DNA of 64,000 nt from Stieleria mannarensis (GTDB lineage: Bacteria > Planctomycetota > Planctomycetia > Pirellulales > Pirellulaceae): assembly GCF_014154935.1 (NCBI RefSeq), contig NZ_JACEHH010000049.1, positions 1 to 64,000 of the forward strand, in the 5' to 3' direction. The notes under the pieces were generated by a model. That model saw only the letters and a program-made list of their open reading frames with translations. It was not told the DNA's origin and did not search any database. A program made the position numbers and the translations under genes. Of the stretch, positions 24,709-33,288 are shown in pieces (the first letter of the stretch is position 1; every line of letters starts with the position of its first letter).

Positions 24709-26133
24709 ATGGTACCCACGATGACGATTTCCGGTCCGGAAATGCACCGTTTGCTGATGGACGGCTACAAAGATGTCCAACAGCGGCTGGACGAGATGCG
24801 TTCGAAGATCTCGTCGATCGATTCTCAACGCGATCAGTTGGGCGACGACCGCAGCGATGCCCTGGTCAGTCTGGCGGAGTATTACCTGCCCGAACTGACC
24901 CGCGACGCGATCGAATCCTCTTGGGGTGAAGTCCGTGATCGCGTCCGACAAGTCTTGATGCGCAAAGAAGACCACCGCCGCCGCGTCTCCAGCGCCCTGG
25001 CCGACGCGAACGAACGACGCACGCTCCAAGAAGATCGCTTGCTAGAGATCAATTCCGAATTCGACGAAGCGAAATTGAAACAGGACGAACTCGCCGCAAA
25101 GGTTGAATCCGAACTGGCCGCCGACGAAACATTTGTGTCGCTATCCCAACGCGCCGCCATGGCCGAAGCGGCCTTGGAACGGGCCGAAGCCAATCTGAAC
25201 GAAATCGAACAGGACGCCGCCCGCAAACTGCCGGGCTATGAAAACAGCTCGCTGTTCACCTACCTGCGCGACCAGAACTACGGCACCGACCGCTACGGCA
25301 AACGCGGCTTCACTCGCCGCATGGACCGCTGGCTGGCCAAGTACATCGATTACCACAAGGCCAGCCAAAGCTATCGGTTCCTGGCTGAAACGCCCGACCA
25401 GATGCGCAAGATCATCGCCGACGACCGCGCGGCGCTCGACACGGTGATGGATGAACTGGAAAAACGGCGTGATCTGGTCGTCAAGCGTCTCGGGCTGGCC
25501 GCCGCGGTGGCGAAAGCCGAACAATTGGGAAAGCGACGTGAAAGCCAGCTCGTCGAACTGGACAAGACCCGCGACGAAACCGATACGCTGGAACGCGAGC
25601 TGACAGATTTGGAAGACACCCGCGGCGAATATTACCGCGAGGCCGTTTCGGCGATTCGCCAACAGCTTGCCGAGATCGATACACGGGACCTGGCATCCAA
25701 CGCCCGCCGAACCCCGTCGCTGACCGACGACCAAATTGTCGCCCGGATCCAGGGGGTCGACCAGCAACTCGATGACTTGGACGGCGATACCAGACGCCAT
25801 CACGACGACATCCGCGACATGCAGCGCTGCATCGAAGCTCTCGGACGGTTGATGCAGCGGTTCCGCGCGGCCAAATTCGACGCCGCACGCTCCCACTTCG
25901 AACCCTCGCTGGACATCCTGGACCTGTTGCATCGCGCCAAGAACGAACGCGACATCGACGACGCCTGGGATCGACTCCGCAGCGCCCAGCGTTGGGGACC
26001 AACGATCGGCAAACAACTCGGCAACGTCGCCTCGCACCCGATGTCCCAAGTCCTGATCGGCGCGATGGCACTGGCCGCCGGAGCGGCGATGAAAGACCAC
26101 GCCGGCCGAGCCGCCCGCCGCCGCGAACGATAG
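24709..26133 (+). CDS. Long coiled-coil protein with C-terminal hydrophobic segment
   Basis: The product is 474 residues from an ATG at 24709, or 470 from the ATG at 24721. Nearly the whole length is charged heptad sequence: residues about 10-50, 85-180 and 230-400. A short globular insert near 195-235 (RYGKRGFTRRMDRWLAKYID) breaks the coil. Residues about 450-467 (MSQVLIGAMALAAGAAM) are mildly hydrophobic and could insert in or touch the membrane. There is no SMC-type head (no P-loop or ABC signature). It follows the tail-anchored gene by 6 bases. It may tether the ATPase complex or its substrate. Confidence 0.7.
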   Translation: MVPTMTISGPEMHRLLMDGYKDVQQRLDEMRSKISSIDSQRDQLGDDRSDALVSLAEYYLPELTRDAIESSWGEVRDRVRQVLMRKEDHRRRVSSALADANERRTLQEDRLLEINSEFDEAKLKQDELAAKVESELAADETFVSLSQRAAMAEAALERAEANLNEIEQDAARKLPGYENSSLFTYLRDQNYGTDRYGKRGFTRRMDRWLAKYIDYHKASQSYRFLAETPDQMRKIIADDRAALDTVMDELEKRRDLVVKRLGLAAAVAKAEQLGKRRESQLVELDKTRDETDTLERELTDLEDTRGEYYREAVSAIRQQLAEIDTRDLASNARRTPSLTDDQIVARIQGVDQQLDDLDGDTRRHHDDIRDMQRCIEALGRLMQRFRAAKFDAARSHFEPSLDILDLLHRAKNERDIDDAWDRLRSAQRWGPTIGKQLGNVASHPMSQVLIGAMALAAGAAMKDHAGRAARRRER

Positions 26134-26147
26134 TCAAAACCCCCGCG

Positions 26148-26185
26148 GCGCACGTTGGTGTTTAGCCTTTAGGCGACTCCCTCCT
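26148..26185. repeat. REP-like repeat, single arm
   Basis: GCGCACGTTGGTGTTTAGCC then TTTAGGCGACTCCC, nearly identical to 31673 and 17786. It sits between the convergent coiled-coil and DUF1501 genes. Confidence 0.75.
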
Positions 26186-26194
26186 TCTCGCATG

Positions 26195-27622
26195 TCACGC
26201 GAGTATCCCGTCAACGACATGCGACTCTTCCACGCCGGTCAACTTGAAATCAAGCCCCTGGTGGCGGTGGGTGAAACGGTCGTGGTCGATGCCGAGCAAA
26301 TGAAGCGCGGTGGCGTGTAGGTCGCGGACGTGAACGGGGTTTTCCACCACGTTGTAACTGAAGTCGTCGGTCGCGCCATAGCTAAATCCCGGCTTGATGC
26401 CCGCACCGGCCATCCAAACCGTGAAACAACGCGGGTGATGGTCACGGCCGGCCAACGGAGAGTCCCACTTGCCCTGCCCGGCGACGCCACGCCCGAATTC
26501 GCCACCCCAGATCACCAGCGTGTCATCGAGCATCCCTCGCCGTTTCAAATCCGCGACCAACGCCGCGCTGGGCTGGTCCGTGTCGATGCACCGCGAAACG
26601 CACCACGAACGGAGTCGTGAATGATGGTCCCAGTCGGGATGAAAGAGTTGAATGAACCGCACGCCGCGCTCGGCCAAACGTCGCGCCAGAATGCAGTTTG
26701 CGGCATAGCTTCCCGGCCGTCGCGAATCGGGGCCGTACATCTGGAACGTCGACTCGGATTCGTCGCTCAGATCGGTCAATTCTGGGATGCTTGATTGCAT
26801 CCGGAACGCCATTTCGTATTGATCGATCCGCGTTTCAATTTCGGGGTCCAGCGTCTGTGCGTGGTGATGCCGATTCAACGAGGCCAGTGAATCGAGCATG
26901 TCGCGACGAAGCTCTCGCGGAAACCCATCAGGATCATTCAAATACAGCACCGGGTCTTTGGCACTGCGCAGTTTCACTCCCTGGTGTTTGGACGGCAAAA
27001 ACCCGCTGCCCCAGTAATGGTCGTACAGCGGTTGATCGCTGCCCCGCTTCATCCGCGAAAGCAGGACGACATAGTCCGGCAGATTCTTGTTCATGCTGCC
27101 CAGCCCATAGCTGGCCCAGCATCCGAAACTCGGCCGCCCCGGCAACTGATGGCCCGTCAGAAACTTCGTCATCGCCGGGGCGTGATTGATCTGGTCGGTG
27201 ACCATCGATTTGACGAAGCACACGTCGTCGGCGATCGAACCGAGGTGCGGCAGCCACTCGCCGATCAAAGCCCCACACTGACCGTGGGCGTCGAAACGGG
27301 TGATCGGCGGCAGAATCAGTTGTTTCTGGTTTTTCGTCATCCCGGTCAGCCGCTGCCCCTGGCGGACGCTGTCGGGAAGTTCCGTCCCGGCCAGTTTATG
27401 CAAGTCGGGCTTGTAATCGAACAGCTCGATTTGCGACGGCCCGCCGGATTGCGTCAGGAAAATCACTCGCTCGGCCTTTGGCGCAAAGTGCGGCAAGCCG
27501 CGTTCGACTTGCGAAGCGGCCAGCTCATCGCCCAGCATCGCGGCGGCGGCCAAGGCGCCGAAGTTCAATCCGGCCTGGTTCAAGAACGCGCGGCGCCCAA
27601 GTTTGGAATCGATCTCACTCAC
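26195..27622 (-). CDS. DUF1501 family protein (sulfatase-like fold)
   Basis: The product is 475 residues from an ATG at 27622 that overlaps the end of the upstream PSD1 gene by 8 bases. The N-terminus LGRRAFLNQAGLNFGALAAA is a twin-arginine-like signal. The body has DUF1501 landmarks: FLTQSGGPSQIELFDYKPD, SMVTDQINHAPAMTKFLTGH, VIWGGEFGRG and a final GRDHHPRCFTVWMAGAGIK. DUF1501 proteins share the alkaline-phosphatase-like fold of sulfatases, but substrates are not known. In planctomycetes they are nearly always coupled to a PSD1/DUF1553 gene, as here. Confidence 0.9.
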   Translation of the reverse strand: MSEIDSKLGRRAFLNQAGLNFGALAAAAMLGDELAASQVERGLPHFAPKAERVIFLTQSGGPSQIELFDYKPDLHKLAGTELPDSVRQGQRLTGMTKNQKQLILPPITRFDAHGQCGALIGEWLPHLGSIADDVCFVKSMVTDQINHAPAMTKFLTGHQLPGRPSFGCWASYGLGSMNKNLPDYVVLLSRMKRGSDQPLYDHYWGSGFLPSKHQGVKLRSAKDPVLYLNDPDGFPRELRRDMLDSLASLNRHHHAQTLDPEIETRIDQYEMAFRMQSSIPELTDLSDESESTFQMYGPDSRRPGSYAANCILARRLAERGVRFIQLFHPDWDHHSRLRSWCVSRCIDTDQPSAALVADLKRRGMLDDTLVIWGGEFGRGVAGQGKWDSPLAGRDHHPRCFTVWMAGAGIKPGFSYGATDDFSYNVVENPVHVRDLHATALHLLGIDHDRFTHRHQGLDFKLTGVEESHVVDGILA

Positions 27623-30600
27623 GGGTCATCGCCTCGTCAAGGTTCAAAAGTAAACTGGCAACGGTCATCCAGGCGGCGGTCTGCGGAGCGAATTCCGGTC
27701 GCGGCGGCGACTGCTGGCCCACGGTGCAATACTCGACCGCCATCTTCGGATCGCCGTCGTAAATCTCCGTCGCCGAATCCAACACCGCTTTCAATTCAGC
27801 TAGCTCCTCTTCGCTCAGCTCGCGCGACAGCACCCGCATGGCGAGATTCTGCAGTCGGCCATCGACCACCTGGTCTTCGGCGCCCACGACCGCATCAGCA
27901 AGCGCCCGCGACGCTTCCAGCATGCTGACGTCGTTCAGCAACGTCAACGCGTGAAGCGGCGTGTTGGTGCGACGAACACCGACTTCGCAAACGCGGCGCT
28001 GGGCGCTGTCGAACAAGAACGTCGGGGCGCTGCTGCGACGCCAAAACGCATACACCGTTCTTCGGTACTGTGCCGGACCGACGCTGGGTTGATAGTCGAA
28101 GCGTCCCATCGTGATCTCGGCCCAGACGCCTTCGGGTTGATACGGCCGTACCGGCGGCCCGCCAACCGCGGTCGACAACAGCCCGGAAACATGCAACGCG
28201 TTGTCGCGGATCATCCATGCCGGCAATCGAAATCGCGGCGCCCGCGCGAGTAGGCGGTTGTCCGGATCACTGGCCAGCAACTCCGCCGACGCCACGCTGC
28301 TTTGGCGATACGTCTCACTGGTCGCGATCAGCCGGAGGATGTGTTGTAGATCCCAATCACTTTGGATCAACTCGACCGCCAACCAATCCAGCAATCGCGG
28401 ATGCGTCGGCAGCTCCCCCTGCAACCCGAAATCGCCGGGCGTTCGGACCAGCCCCTGGCCGAACATGATCTGCCAAAGATGATTCACCGCGACACGTGCG
28501 GTCAGCGGGTTTTCGGAATCGACGATCCAGCGGGCCAGATCCAGTCGTGACGTTGCTTGGGTCGCCGGCCAGTCCAGCACACTCGGCAACACCGCACGCT
28601 GCACCGTTTCGCCTTTGGCGTCCCAGACACCTCGAACCAGGATGTGTGTTTCGCGCGGTTTCTCCCTTTCGGCCAGCACCATCACCTTCCGCGGTTTGGC
28701 TTGATTTTTCAGGTCCGCGAGCTGCTTCTTGGCCGAGTCGCGTTTCTTTGCCACCGCTTGGTAGTCCGCATCGCCCAGCAGGTACTGTGCGAGCAATCGT
28801 TTGCGGAGTGCTTCGTCGACTTGATTGCCGTCGTTCAAAGTGCGAACCAGTTCTGCGATCGGAGAATCCCCATCGACTCTCCGAACCGTCTCGCCACGCT
28901 CGGCGGCCAACGCGATCTTGAATCGTCCGATGTTGGCGCGGCCGTGCGTCGAACGCTGACGCAGCAGGATCACAAACTGATCGCCGGGACGCACCTGCCA
29001 CGGCGTGGCCAATTGATAAACCGCGACATGCGGCTCGATCTTCTCGACACCCTCGGTCGTCCAACCGTCGCGGGCGTCGTCGTTCAACGTCTTGCCGACC
29101 TTGGCGTAACGCTGGTCCCATTTCGTGTCGCGTTTCTCATCGGCCTCCACGTCAGCGACAACCGAACGCAGCTCCAACGGAATCTCCGATGGGCTTCCCT
29201 GTCGGCGGACCATCGCCAGGACGCTGGTGAGCGTGAATTCTCCGTTGCCGTCACGTGTGAATCGCTTCTCGACATGAGCATCATCCGGCAACACTTCGAT
29301 GCGGAACCCGGACACTTGTTCCATCGGCGTCGGGACCTCCAAAGCGACTCGATAGTCATCCTGTGTCGGTTTTGGGCCATGGGTCTGGACGGTTTGATCG
29401 GCTTCGACGCGAAATAGCGTCCCCTCACTGCTGCTCACGCCGGGTGTGGGGGTCCACCAGACTTGGTGATCGGCCGGTTTCGATTCGACTCGGTCGTGCA
29501 ACCAATCGTCGAACCGCCGCTCGGCCGATTGACGCGCCCGTTCGTGTTCCGCCTCGCACTGCTGGACGAAGGATGCCATTTCGTCGATGCGATCTTGGAC
29601 GTGCGGCGAGGTGTACTCCAGGTACGGCTTGGCGTTCATCCCCGCCTTGCCGTCTTCGTCGATGCTGTTGAAGAACGCAGACAGCGAGTAGTAATCTTGG
29701 TGCGAAATCGGATCAAATTTGTGTGAATGGCATTGCACACAACCGAGCGTCAGCCCCAACCAAACGGTGCCGGTGGTGTTGATTCGATCGATCACGTAGT
29801 CGATCCGGGATTCTTCCGGGTCGCGACCGCCTTCCCCGTTGGTCATGTGATTGCGGTGAAAGCAAGTCGCCAGGATCTGTTCCTCGGTCGCATCGGGAAG
29901 CAGGTCGCCGGCAAACTGTTCGATCGTAAAGTCACGAAACGACTTGTTGTCGCGAAATTGGCGAATCACCCAATCACGCCACGGCCAATTCTGACGCGTC
30001 GCGTCTTGCTGAAACCCGTCGGAGTCCGAGTAGCGTGCTGCGTCTAACCACCACATCGCCATTCGCTCGGCATTGCGGGGTGATTGCAGCAAGCGATCGA
30101 TGGCGTCATTCCATGCCTGATCCGAACCGTCGAAATCCGCGACGTCTTGCGGAGTGGGTGAGAGCCCCGTCAGATCCAACGTCAGCCGTTTTAGTTGGGT
30201 GTGCGGTGCGGCCCGACCACTCAGTGAGAAACCTTCGCCGGCAAGACGTGACTCGATAAATGCATCGATCGGATGCCGGTCGGCCGCGGGCGGTTCGGGC
30301 CGTGTCGGCACCTCCAGGGACCAATGCTTGCCCCACGTCGCTCCAGACAGTATCCACTCGCGAATCGCCGCTCGCTCCGATTCGGTCAGCGGCTTGCGGT
30401 GTGAATCCGTCGGCGGCATGACTTCATACTCATCATCCGTCGTGATCCGCCGCCAGAGTTCACTGTCCTCCAGATTTCCCGGAACGATGGCGGCATAACC
30501 ACCGCGATCCTCTTTGGCGTGTTCTTCGACATCCAAACGAAGGCCCGCTTCGCGATTGCTTTCGTCGGGGCCGTGACAGTGAAAACATCGGTCGGACAGG

Positions 30601-30755
30601 ACCGGCAAGACGTCGCGTGAGAACGAGACGTCATCGGCGTGGGTGACGCTTGCCTGGGCAAGTAACGCCAGTGACGTCGCGACGGTCGCCAACGCGTGGG
30701 CGGTATGGGAGATCCACCTTCGGGCAAAGGCGGCGACGTGTGTTCTTGAATTCAT
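27615..30755 (-). CDS. PSD1 / DUF1549 / DUF1553 cytochrome-c-like protein
   Basis: The product is 1046 residues from an ATG at 30755. It has an N-terminal signal segment (ATVATSLALLAQASVTHA), then a planctomycete cytochrome C (PSD1) heme site, CFHCHGPDESNREAGLRLD. DUF1549 follows (ARYSDSDGFQQDATRQNWPW, FTIEQFAGDLLPDATEEQIL, CVQCHSHKFDPISHQDYY, with a second CxxCH). DUF1553 is C-terminal (NPLTARVAVNHLWQIMFGQG, WMIRDNALHVSGLLS). The protein is exported and probably takes part in extracytoplasmic electron transfer tied to degradation of complex substrates, which is unproven. It forms an overlapping pair with the DUF1501 gene. Confidence 0.9.
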   Translation of the reverse strand: MNSRTHVAAFARRWISHTAHALATVATSLALLAQASVTHADDVSFSRDVLPVLSDRCFHCHGPDESNREAGLRLDVEEHAKEDRGGYAAIVPGNLEDSELWRRITTDDEYEVMPPTDSHRKPLTESERAAIREWILSGATWGKHWSLEVPTRPEPPAADRHPIDAFIESRLAGEGFSLSGRAAPHTQLKRLTLDLTGLSPTPQDVADFDGSDQAWNDAIDRLLQSPRNAERMAMWWLDAARYSDSDGFQQDATRQNWPWRDWVIRQFRDNKSFRDFTIEQFAGDLLPDATEEQILATCFHRNHMTNGEGGRDPEESRIDYVIDRINTTGTVWLGLTLGCVQCHSHKFDPISHQDYYSLSAFFNSIDEDGKAGMNAKPYLEYTSPHVQDRIDEMASFVQQCEAEHERARQSAERRFDDWLHDRVESKPADHQVWWTPTPGVSSSEGTLFRVEADQTVQTHGPKPTQDDYRVALEVPTPMEQVSGFRIEVLPDDAHVEKRFTRDGNGEFTLTSVLAMVRRQGSPSEIPLELRSVVADVEADEKRDTKWDQRYAKVGKTLNDDARDGWTTEGVEKIEPHVAVYQLATPWQVRPGDQFVILLRQRSTHGRANIGRFKIALAAERGETVRRVDGDSPIAELVRTLNDGNQVDEALRKRLLAQYLLGDADYQAVAKKRDSAKKQLADLKNQAKPRKVMVLAEREKPRETHILVRGVWDAKGETVQRAVLPSVLDWPATQATSRLDLARWIVDSENPLTARVAVNHLWQIMFGQGLVRTPGDFGLQGELPTHPRLLDWLAVELIQSDWDLQHILRLIATSETYRQSSVASAELLASDPDNRLLARAPRFRLPAWMIRDNALHVSGLLSTAVGGPPVRPYQPEGVWAEITMGRFDYQPSVGPAQYRRTVYAFWRRSSAPTFLFDSAQRRVCEVGVRRTNTPLHALTLLNDVSMLEASRALADAVVGAEDQVVDGRLQNLAMRVLSRELSEEELAELKAVLDSATEIYDGDPKMAVEYCTVGQQSPPRPEFAPQTAAWMTVASLLLNLDEAMTRE

Positions 30756-30907
30756 CTTTCTTCTGTTCCAAACCTCTTGCAGCTTGCCGCGACCACTCGC
30801 GAGCTGTCGATTGAATCGACATCCCGCTCACGCCAAGCCCTCGGAGTTTACTCCTCCCCGCTCCAACCGTCTTGGACGCCTCGGTCGCGTTTTGGTATGT
30901 TTTGACC

Positions 30908-31660
30908 ATGAGCGATGGAACTGCGCAAGACTTTCAAGCCGATTTTTTTGCCCGCCATCCGCTGGCGGTGTCGGTCATGGCGTTGTTCGATTCGTTGCCG
31001 CAGACGTATTTTTATGCCAAGGACACGGCCAGCCGATTCGTCCGGGTGAACCGGCAATTCCTGGAAAATCACGGCCTGAATTACGAACACGAGGCGATCG
31101 GCAAGACCGACCACGACTTTCACCCGCCGCTGATGGCCGAGGCGTACATCAGCGAGGACCGCCGGGTGATGGCCGGCCGCAAACCGGTGCCGGGACAGGT
31201 GTGGCTGGTTTTGCACCGCCGCAGCGTGCCGCGTTGGTATGTTTCCACCAAGGCACCGCTGTTTGGTGCCTCCGGCGAGGTGATCGGCATCGCCGGGGCG
31301 ATGTATCGTATCGAACAGCAAGACGAATTGACCCGGTACCTGCAGGAGCTGCTTCCGGTCGCACGCTACATCGAGCGACACTATGCCGAACCGATTTCGA
31401 TGAGCGAGATGGCTGAACTGGCGGGCCTCTCCTCGACGCACTTCAATCGCCGGTTTCGACAACTGCTGCGTGTCTCGCCGACGGAGTACCTGCGTTCGGT
31501 CCGCGTCCAGGCCGCCCAACACTTGCTGTCGACCACAGCGCGAACACTCGGCGAGATCGCCGTCGACGTCGGGTTCACCGACCAAAGCCACCTCACCCGC
31601 CGCTTCCGCGAAGTCACCGGCATGACCCCCGCCGCCTGGCGCAAACGTTTCGTCCGCTAA
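30908..31660 (+). CDS. PAS-domain AraC-family transcription regulator
   Basis: The product is 250 residues from the ATG at 30908; the frame extends 12 codons upstream without conservation. Residues 20-125 form a PAS-type sensor (FDSLPQTYFYAKDTASRFVR, AIGKTDHDFHPPLMAE). Residues 145-250 are an AraC/XylS double helix-turn-helix (ISMSEMAELAGLSSTHFNRR; LGEIAVDVGFTDQSHLTRRF). It lies 152 bases from, and divergent to, the PSD1-DUF1501 operon, so it probably controls that operon in response to a small molecule or redox cue. Location suggests this, not experiment. Confidence 0.85.
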   Translation: MSDGTAQDFQADFFARHPLAVSVMALFDSLPQTYFYAKDTASRFVRVNRQFLENHGLNYEHEAIGKTDHDFHPPLMAEAYISEDRRVMAGRKPVPGQVWLVLHRRSVPRWYVSTKAPLFGASGEVIGIAGAMYRIEQQDELTRYLQELLPVARYIERHYAEPISMSEMAELAGLSSTHFNRRFRQLLRVSPTEYLRSVRVQAAQHLLSTTARTLGEIAVDVGFTDQSHLTRRFREVTGMTPAAWRKRFVR

Positions 31661-31672
31661 TCAAGCGATTCC

Positions 31673-31716
31673 CAGCGCACGTTGGTGTTTAGCCTTTAGG
31701 CGACTTCCCCCTCGCT
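31673..31716. repeat. REP-like repeat, left part of an interrupted copy
   Basis: CAGCGCACGTTGGTGTTTAG then CCTTTAGGCGACTTCCCCCT and CGCTGCTT. Compared with the copy at 17786 the hairpin stops half-way, and its other half (GCAGCGATCGCGCGACCGCC) resumes at 32153 after the TIR element. Confidence 0.7.
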
Positions 31717-31726
31717 GCTTGGAACG

Positions 31727-32146
31727 TCGATTGTATTAGTGATGGAATCAGTTGCTCTTGTTCCGTGTGTCATCAATGATCACTATGCTCGGTTCGCCAA
31801 CGGCGATCTACAACTTAGCCTGGGGTGAGACCGGATGAGCCCCAGCGAATCCGGGCGTAACCCCAGGTCCACGCACACCAAGAAACCTTCCCCCCTTTCG
31901 ATCGGCCGGCGGCAAAGCCGCCGGCCGATCGAAAGGGGGGAGAAGATGGGCTTTCTTTCCTGGGGTTGCGGTCACTTCGCCGCGCTCGTTCCCTGACCCC
32001 AGGCTATGGATGTGTATGCCCCTTGGGCAAACGCTTTGGAATGAATTGGGCAGCATAGTGAAACAGCCTTCTGGGCTAACAAAGAAGATCGATGATCACC
32101 ACTGAGCGGTACTCACCAAAAAGTCGCTCAGTAATACAATCGACGT
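31727..32146. mobile_element. Non-coding TIR-bounded element inserted in a REP repeat
   Basis: ACGTCGATTGTATTAGTGA at 31730 faces TCAGTAATACAATCGACGTC ending near 32146; the 14 bases CGTCGATTGTATTA are perfectly inverted and the match extends with one mismatch. The REP sequence is split exactly around these ends. The interior carries no ORF of note but holds a 24-bp palindrome and a CCTGGGG...CCCCAGGCTATGGA phrase also found near 46905-46960. It is probably a MITE-like passenger. I see no clear target-site duplication. Confidence 0.6.
31890..31940. repeat. Perfect 24-bp hairpin
   Basis: Arms CCCCCCTTTCGATCGGCCGG+CGGC (31890-31913) and the exact complement (31917-31940) flank a 3-base AAA loop. 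It lies within the TIR-bounded element. It is too GC-rich and lacks a T-run, so it is not a classical terminator. Confidence 0.9.
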
Positions 32147-32234
32147 CCCCCGCAGCGATCGCGCGACCGCCCGGAAGGGCCGTCGTACCCACACCAGCGC
32201 ACGTTGGAGTTTAGCCTTTAGGCGACTTCCCCCG
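32147..32234. repeat. REP-like repeat, right part plus a further arm
   Basis: GCAGCGATCGCGCGACCGCC and CGGAAGGGCCGTCGTACCCA complete the copy interrupted at 31716. Then CCAGCGCACGTTGGAGTTTA and GCCTTTAGGCGACTTCCCCC begin another arm that runs into the end of the SGNH hydrolase gene. Confidence 0.65.
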
Positions 32235-32996
32235 CTGCTCCTCGGCGAGCGCGCGCAACACGTCATCCAATCGCCGCCGAATCAATTTCGACCACAACTC
32301 ATACCCTGCGTCATTGAGGTGCAGTCGGTCGTCGACAAACAGCTCAGCCCGCGGCGTGCCGTCGGCTTTCAAGTAGTGACTGGCCGTGGGGATGAAGTAC
32401 GTGTTGGGCGTCGAAAGTGCGATCTCGCGAAGTCGGGCGTTGACCGCTCGGATTTTCGGCCAAGCGTCGAATCGGCTTTCACAAGGGGTGATTTCGATCA
32501 GAAAAAATGGCGCGTCGGGCTGATGCTGCTGTGACACCGCGACGATGTGCCTCGCGAGTGCCTCGATCTGGTCGGGCGTGTGATCGTCTTCTTTTCCGAC
32601 CACCCCGTTGCCGACGAACATCACGATCGCGCGGTACTGATGAGGCGTGACCAAGCGATCGACGAAAACTGCCATGTCGGTGAACTTGGCCCCGCCATAG
32701 CCGCGGCGGATGGTTTGGTACGGCGCCATGTCGACCGCCATCGTTGTCCACCGCCGGATACTGCTGCTGCCGATGAACAAGACCGCGTCAGCCGTGTTCT
32801 CCTCGGTGTTGTTCAATTCCTCAAACGCGGCAATGTCTTTGGCCCAACGTTTCTCCGCCGCGTCACGGTAGGGTGCCAGCAAGTCTTCGGAGCTGTCGGT
32901 CACCTGCGGCGCCGACTCTTGCGCAGCAAGCTTGGTGGCAATCGATGGTCCAACAAGCAAGCAAGTCATGATCAACAAAAACAATCGCATCATCAA
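32211..32996 (-). CDS. SGNH/GDSL hydrolase family protein, secreted
   Basis: The product is 261 residues from an ATG at 32996 (two more ATGs follow directly). A signal peptide spans residues 1-25 (LFLLIMTCLLVGPSIATKLA). Block I is AVLFIGSSSIRRW, with the nucleophile serine, and block V is DDRLHLNDAG, with the Asp-x-x-His pair. Block III reads FVGNGVVG, where the Asn is kept but the usual following Asp is Gly. It is probably an exported esterase or carbohydrate deacetylase; the substrate is unknown. The C-terminal codons run into a REP repeat, so the last residues (EEQRGKSPKG) may have been recruited from it. Confidence 0.8.
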   Translation of the reverse strand: MMMRLFLLIMTCLLVGPSIATKLAAQESAPQVTDSSEDLLAPYRDAAEKRWAKDIAAFEELNNTEENTADAVLFIGSSSIRRWTTMAVDMAPYQTIRRGYGGAKFTDMAVFVDRLVTPHQYRAIVMFVGNGVVGKEDDHTPDQIEALARHIVAVSQQHQPDAPFFLIEITPCESRFDAWPKIRAVNARLREIALSTPNTYFIPTASHYLKADGTPRAELFVDDRLHLNDAGYELWSKLIRRRLDDVLRALAEEQRGKSPKG

Positions 32997-33040
32997 TTCA
33001 ATTTCAATCGTGGAATGGTAAAAGTCATCAGCGGTGTGTT

Positions 33041-33170
33041 CAGCGCACGTTGGTGTCTAGCCTTGAGGCGACTCCCCTCGCTGGTGCACAGCGAAACGCG
33101 ACCGCCCGGAAGGGGCGTCCTACCCAAGCCAGCGACACCGGGGTGACTAAAGCCTGGACGCCAGCTCGGC
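33041..33170. repeat. REP-like repeat, complete copy
   Basis: Left arm CAGCGCACGTTGGTGTCTAG then CCTTGAGGCGACTCCCCTCG; middle CGACCGCCCGGAAGGGGCGT; right arm GACTAAAGCCTGGACGCCAG. It lies between the divergent SGNH and heme-c genes. Confidence 0.75.
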
Positions 33171-33288
33171 GCCCATCATACTCAAACACCAACCGCCCAG
33201 GTCGCGTACTTGCGGGCTGAAAGCACTCGCGCGACGATCGGATCACGTATGCTGTGGAATTATCCCACCTTGCCGAGGCGTTCCAACG

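Larger units (their letters stand above)
31661..32210. other. Intergenic DNA made of nested repeats
   Basis: The whole 550 bases are repeat material: REP arm at 31673-31716, a TIR-bounded element at 31727-32146 with a long palindrome inside, and the rest of the REP copy from 32147 on. No gene is seen. Confidence 0.6.

Noticed and set aside
23472-24929. 485-residue plus-strand open frame
   Set aside because: Antisense to the 405-residue helical gene and overlapping the tail-anchored gene in the wrong frame.
18567-26133. Calling the locus a bona fide type VII secretion system
   Set aside because: Only an EccC-like ATPase and one possible WXG100-like protein are seen; EccB, EccD, EccE, EsxA/B pair and mycosin are absent, so I describe it as a candidate only.
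26984-27928. 314-residue plus-strand open frame
   Set aside because: Antisense to DUF1501 and PSD1 genes.
31890-31940. Transcription terminator at the perfect 24-bp hairpin
   Set aside because: No T-run on either strand and no gene end close by; the hairpin lies in a mobile element.
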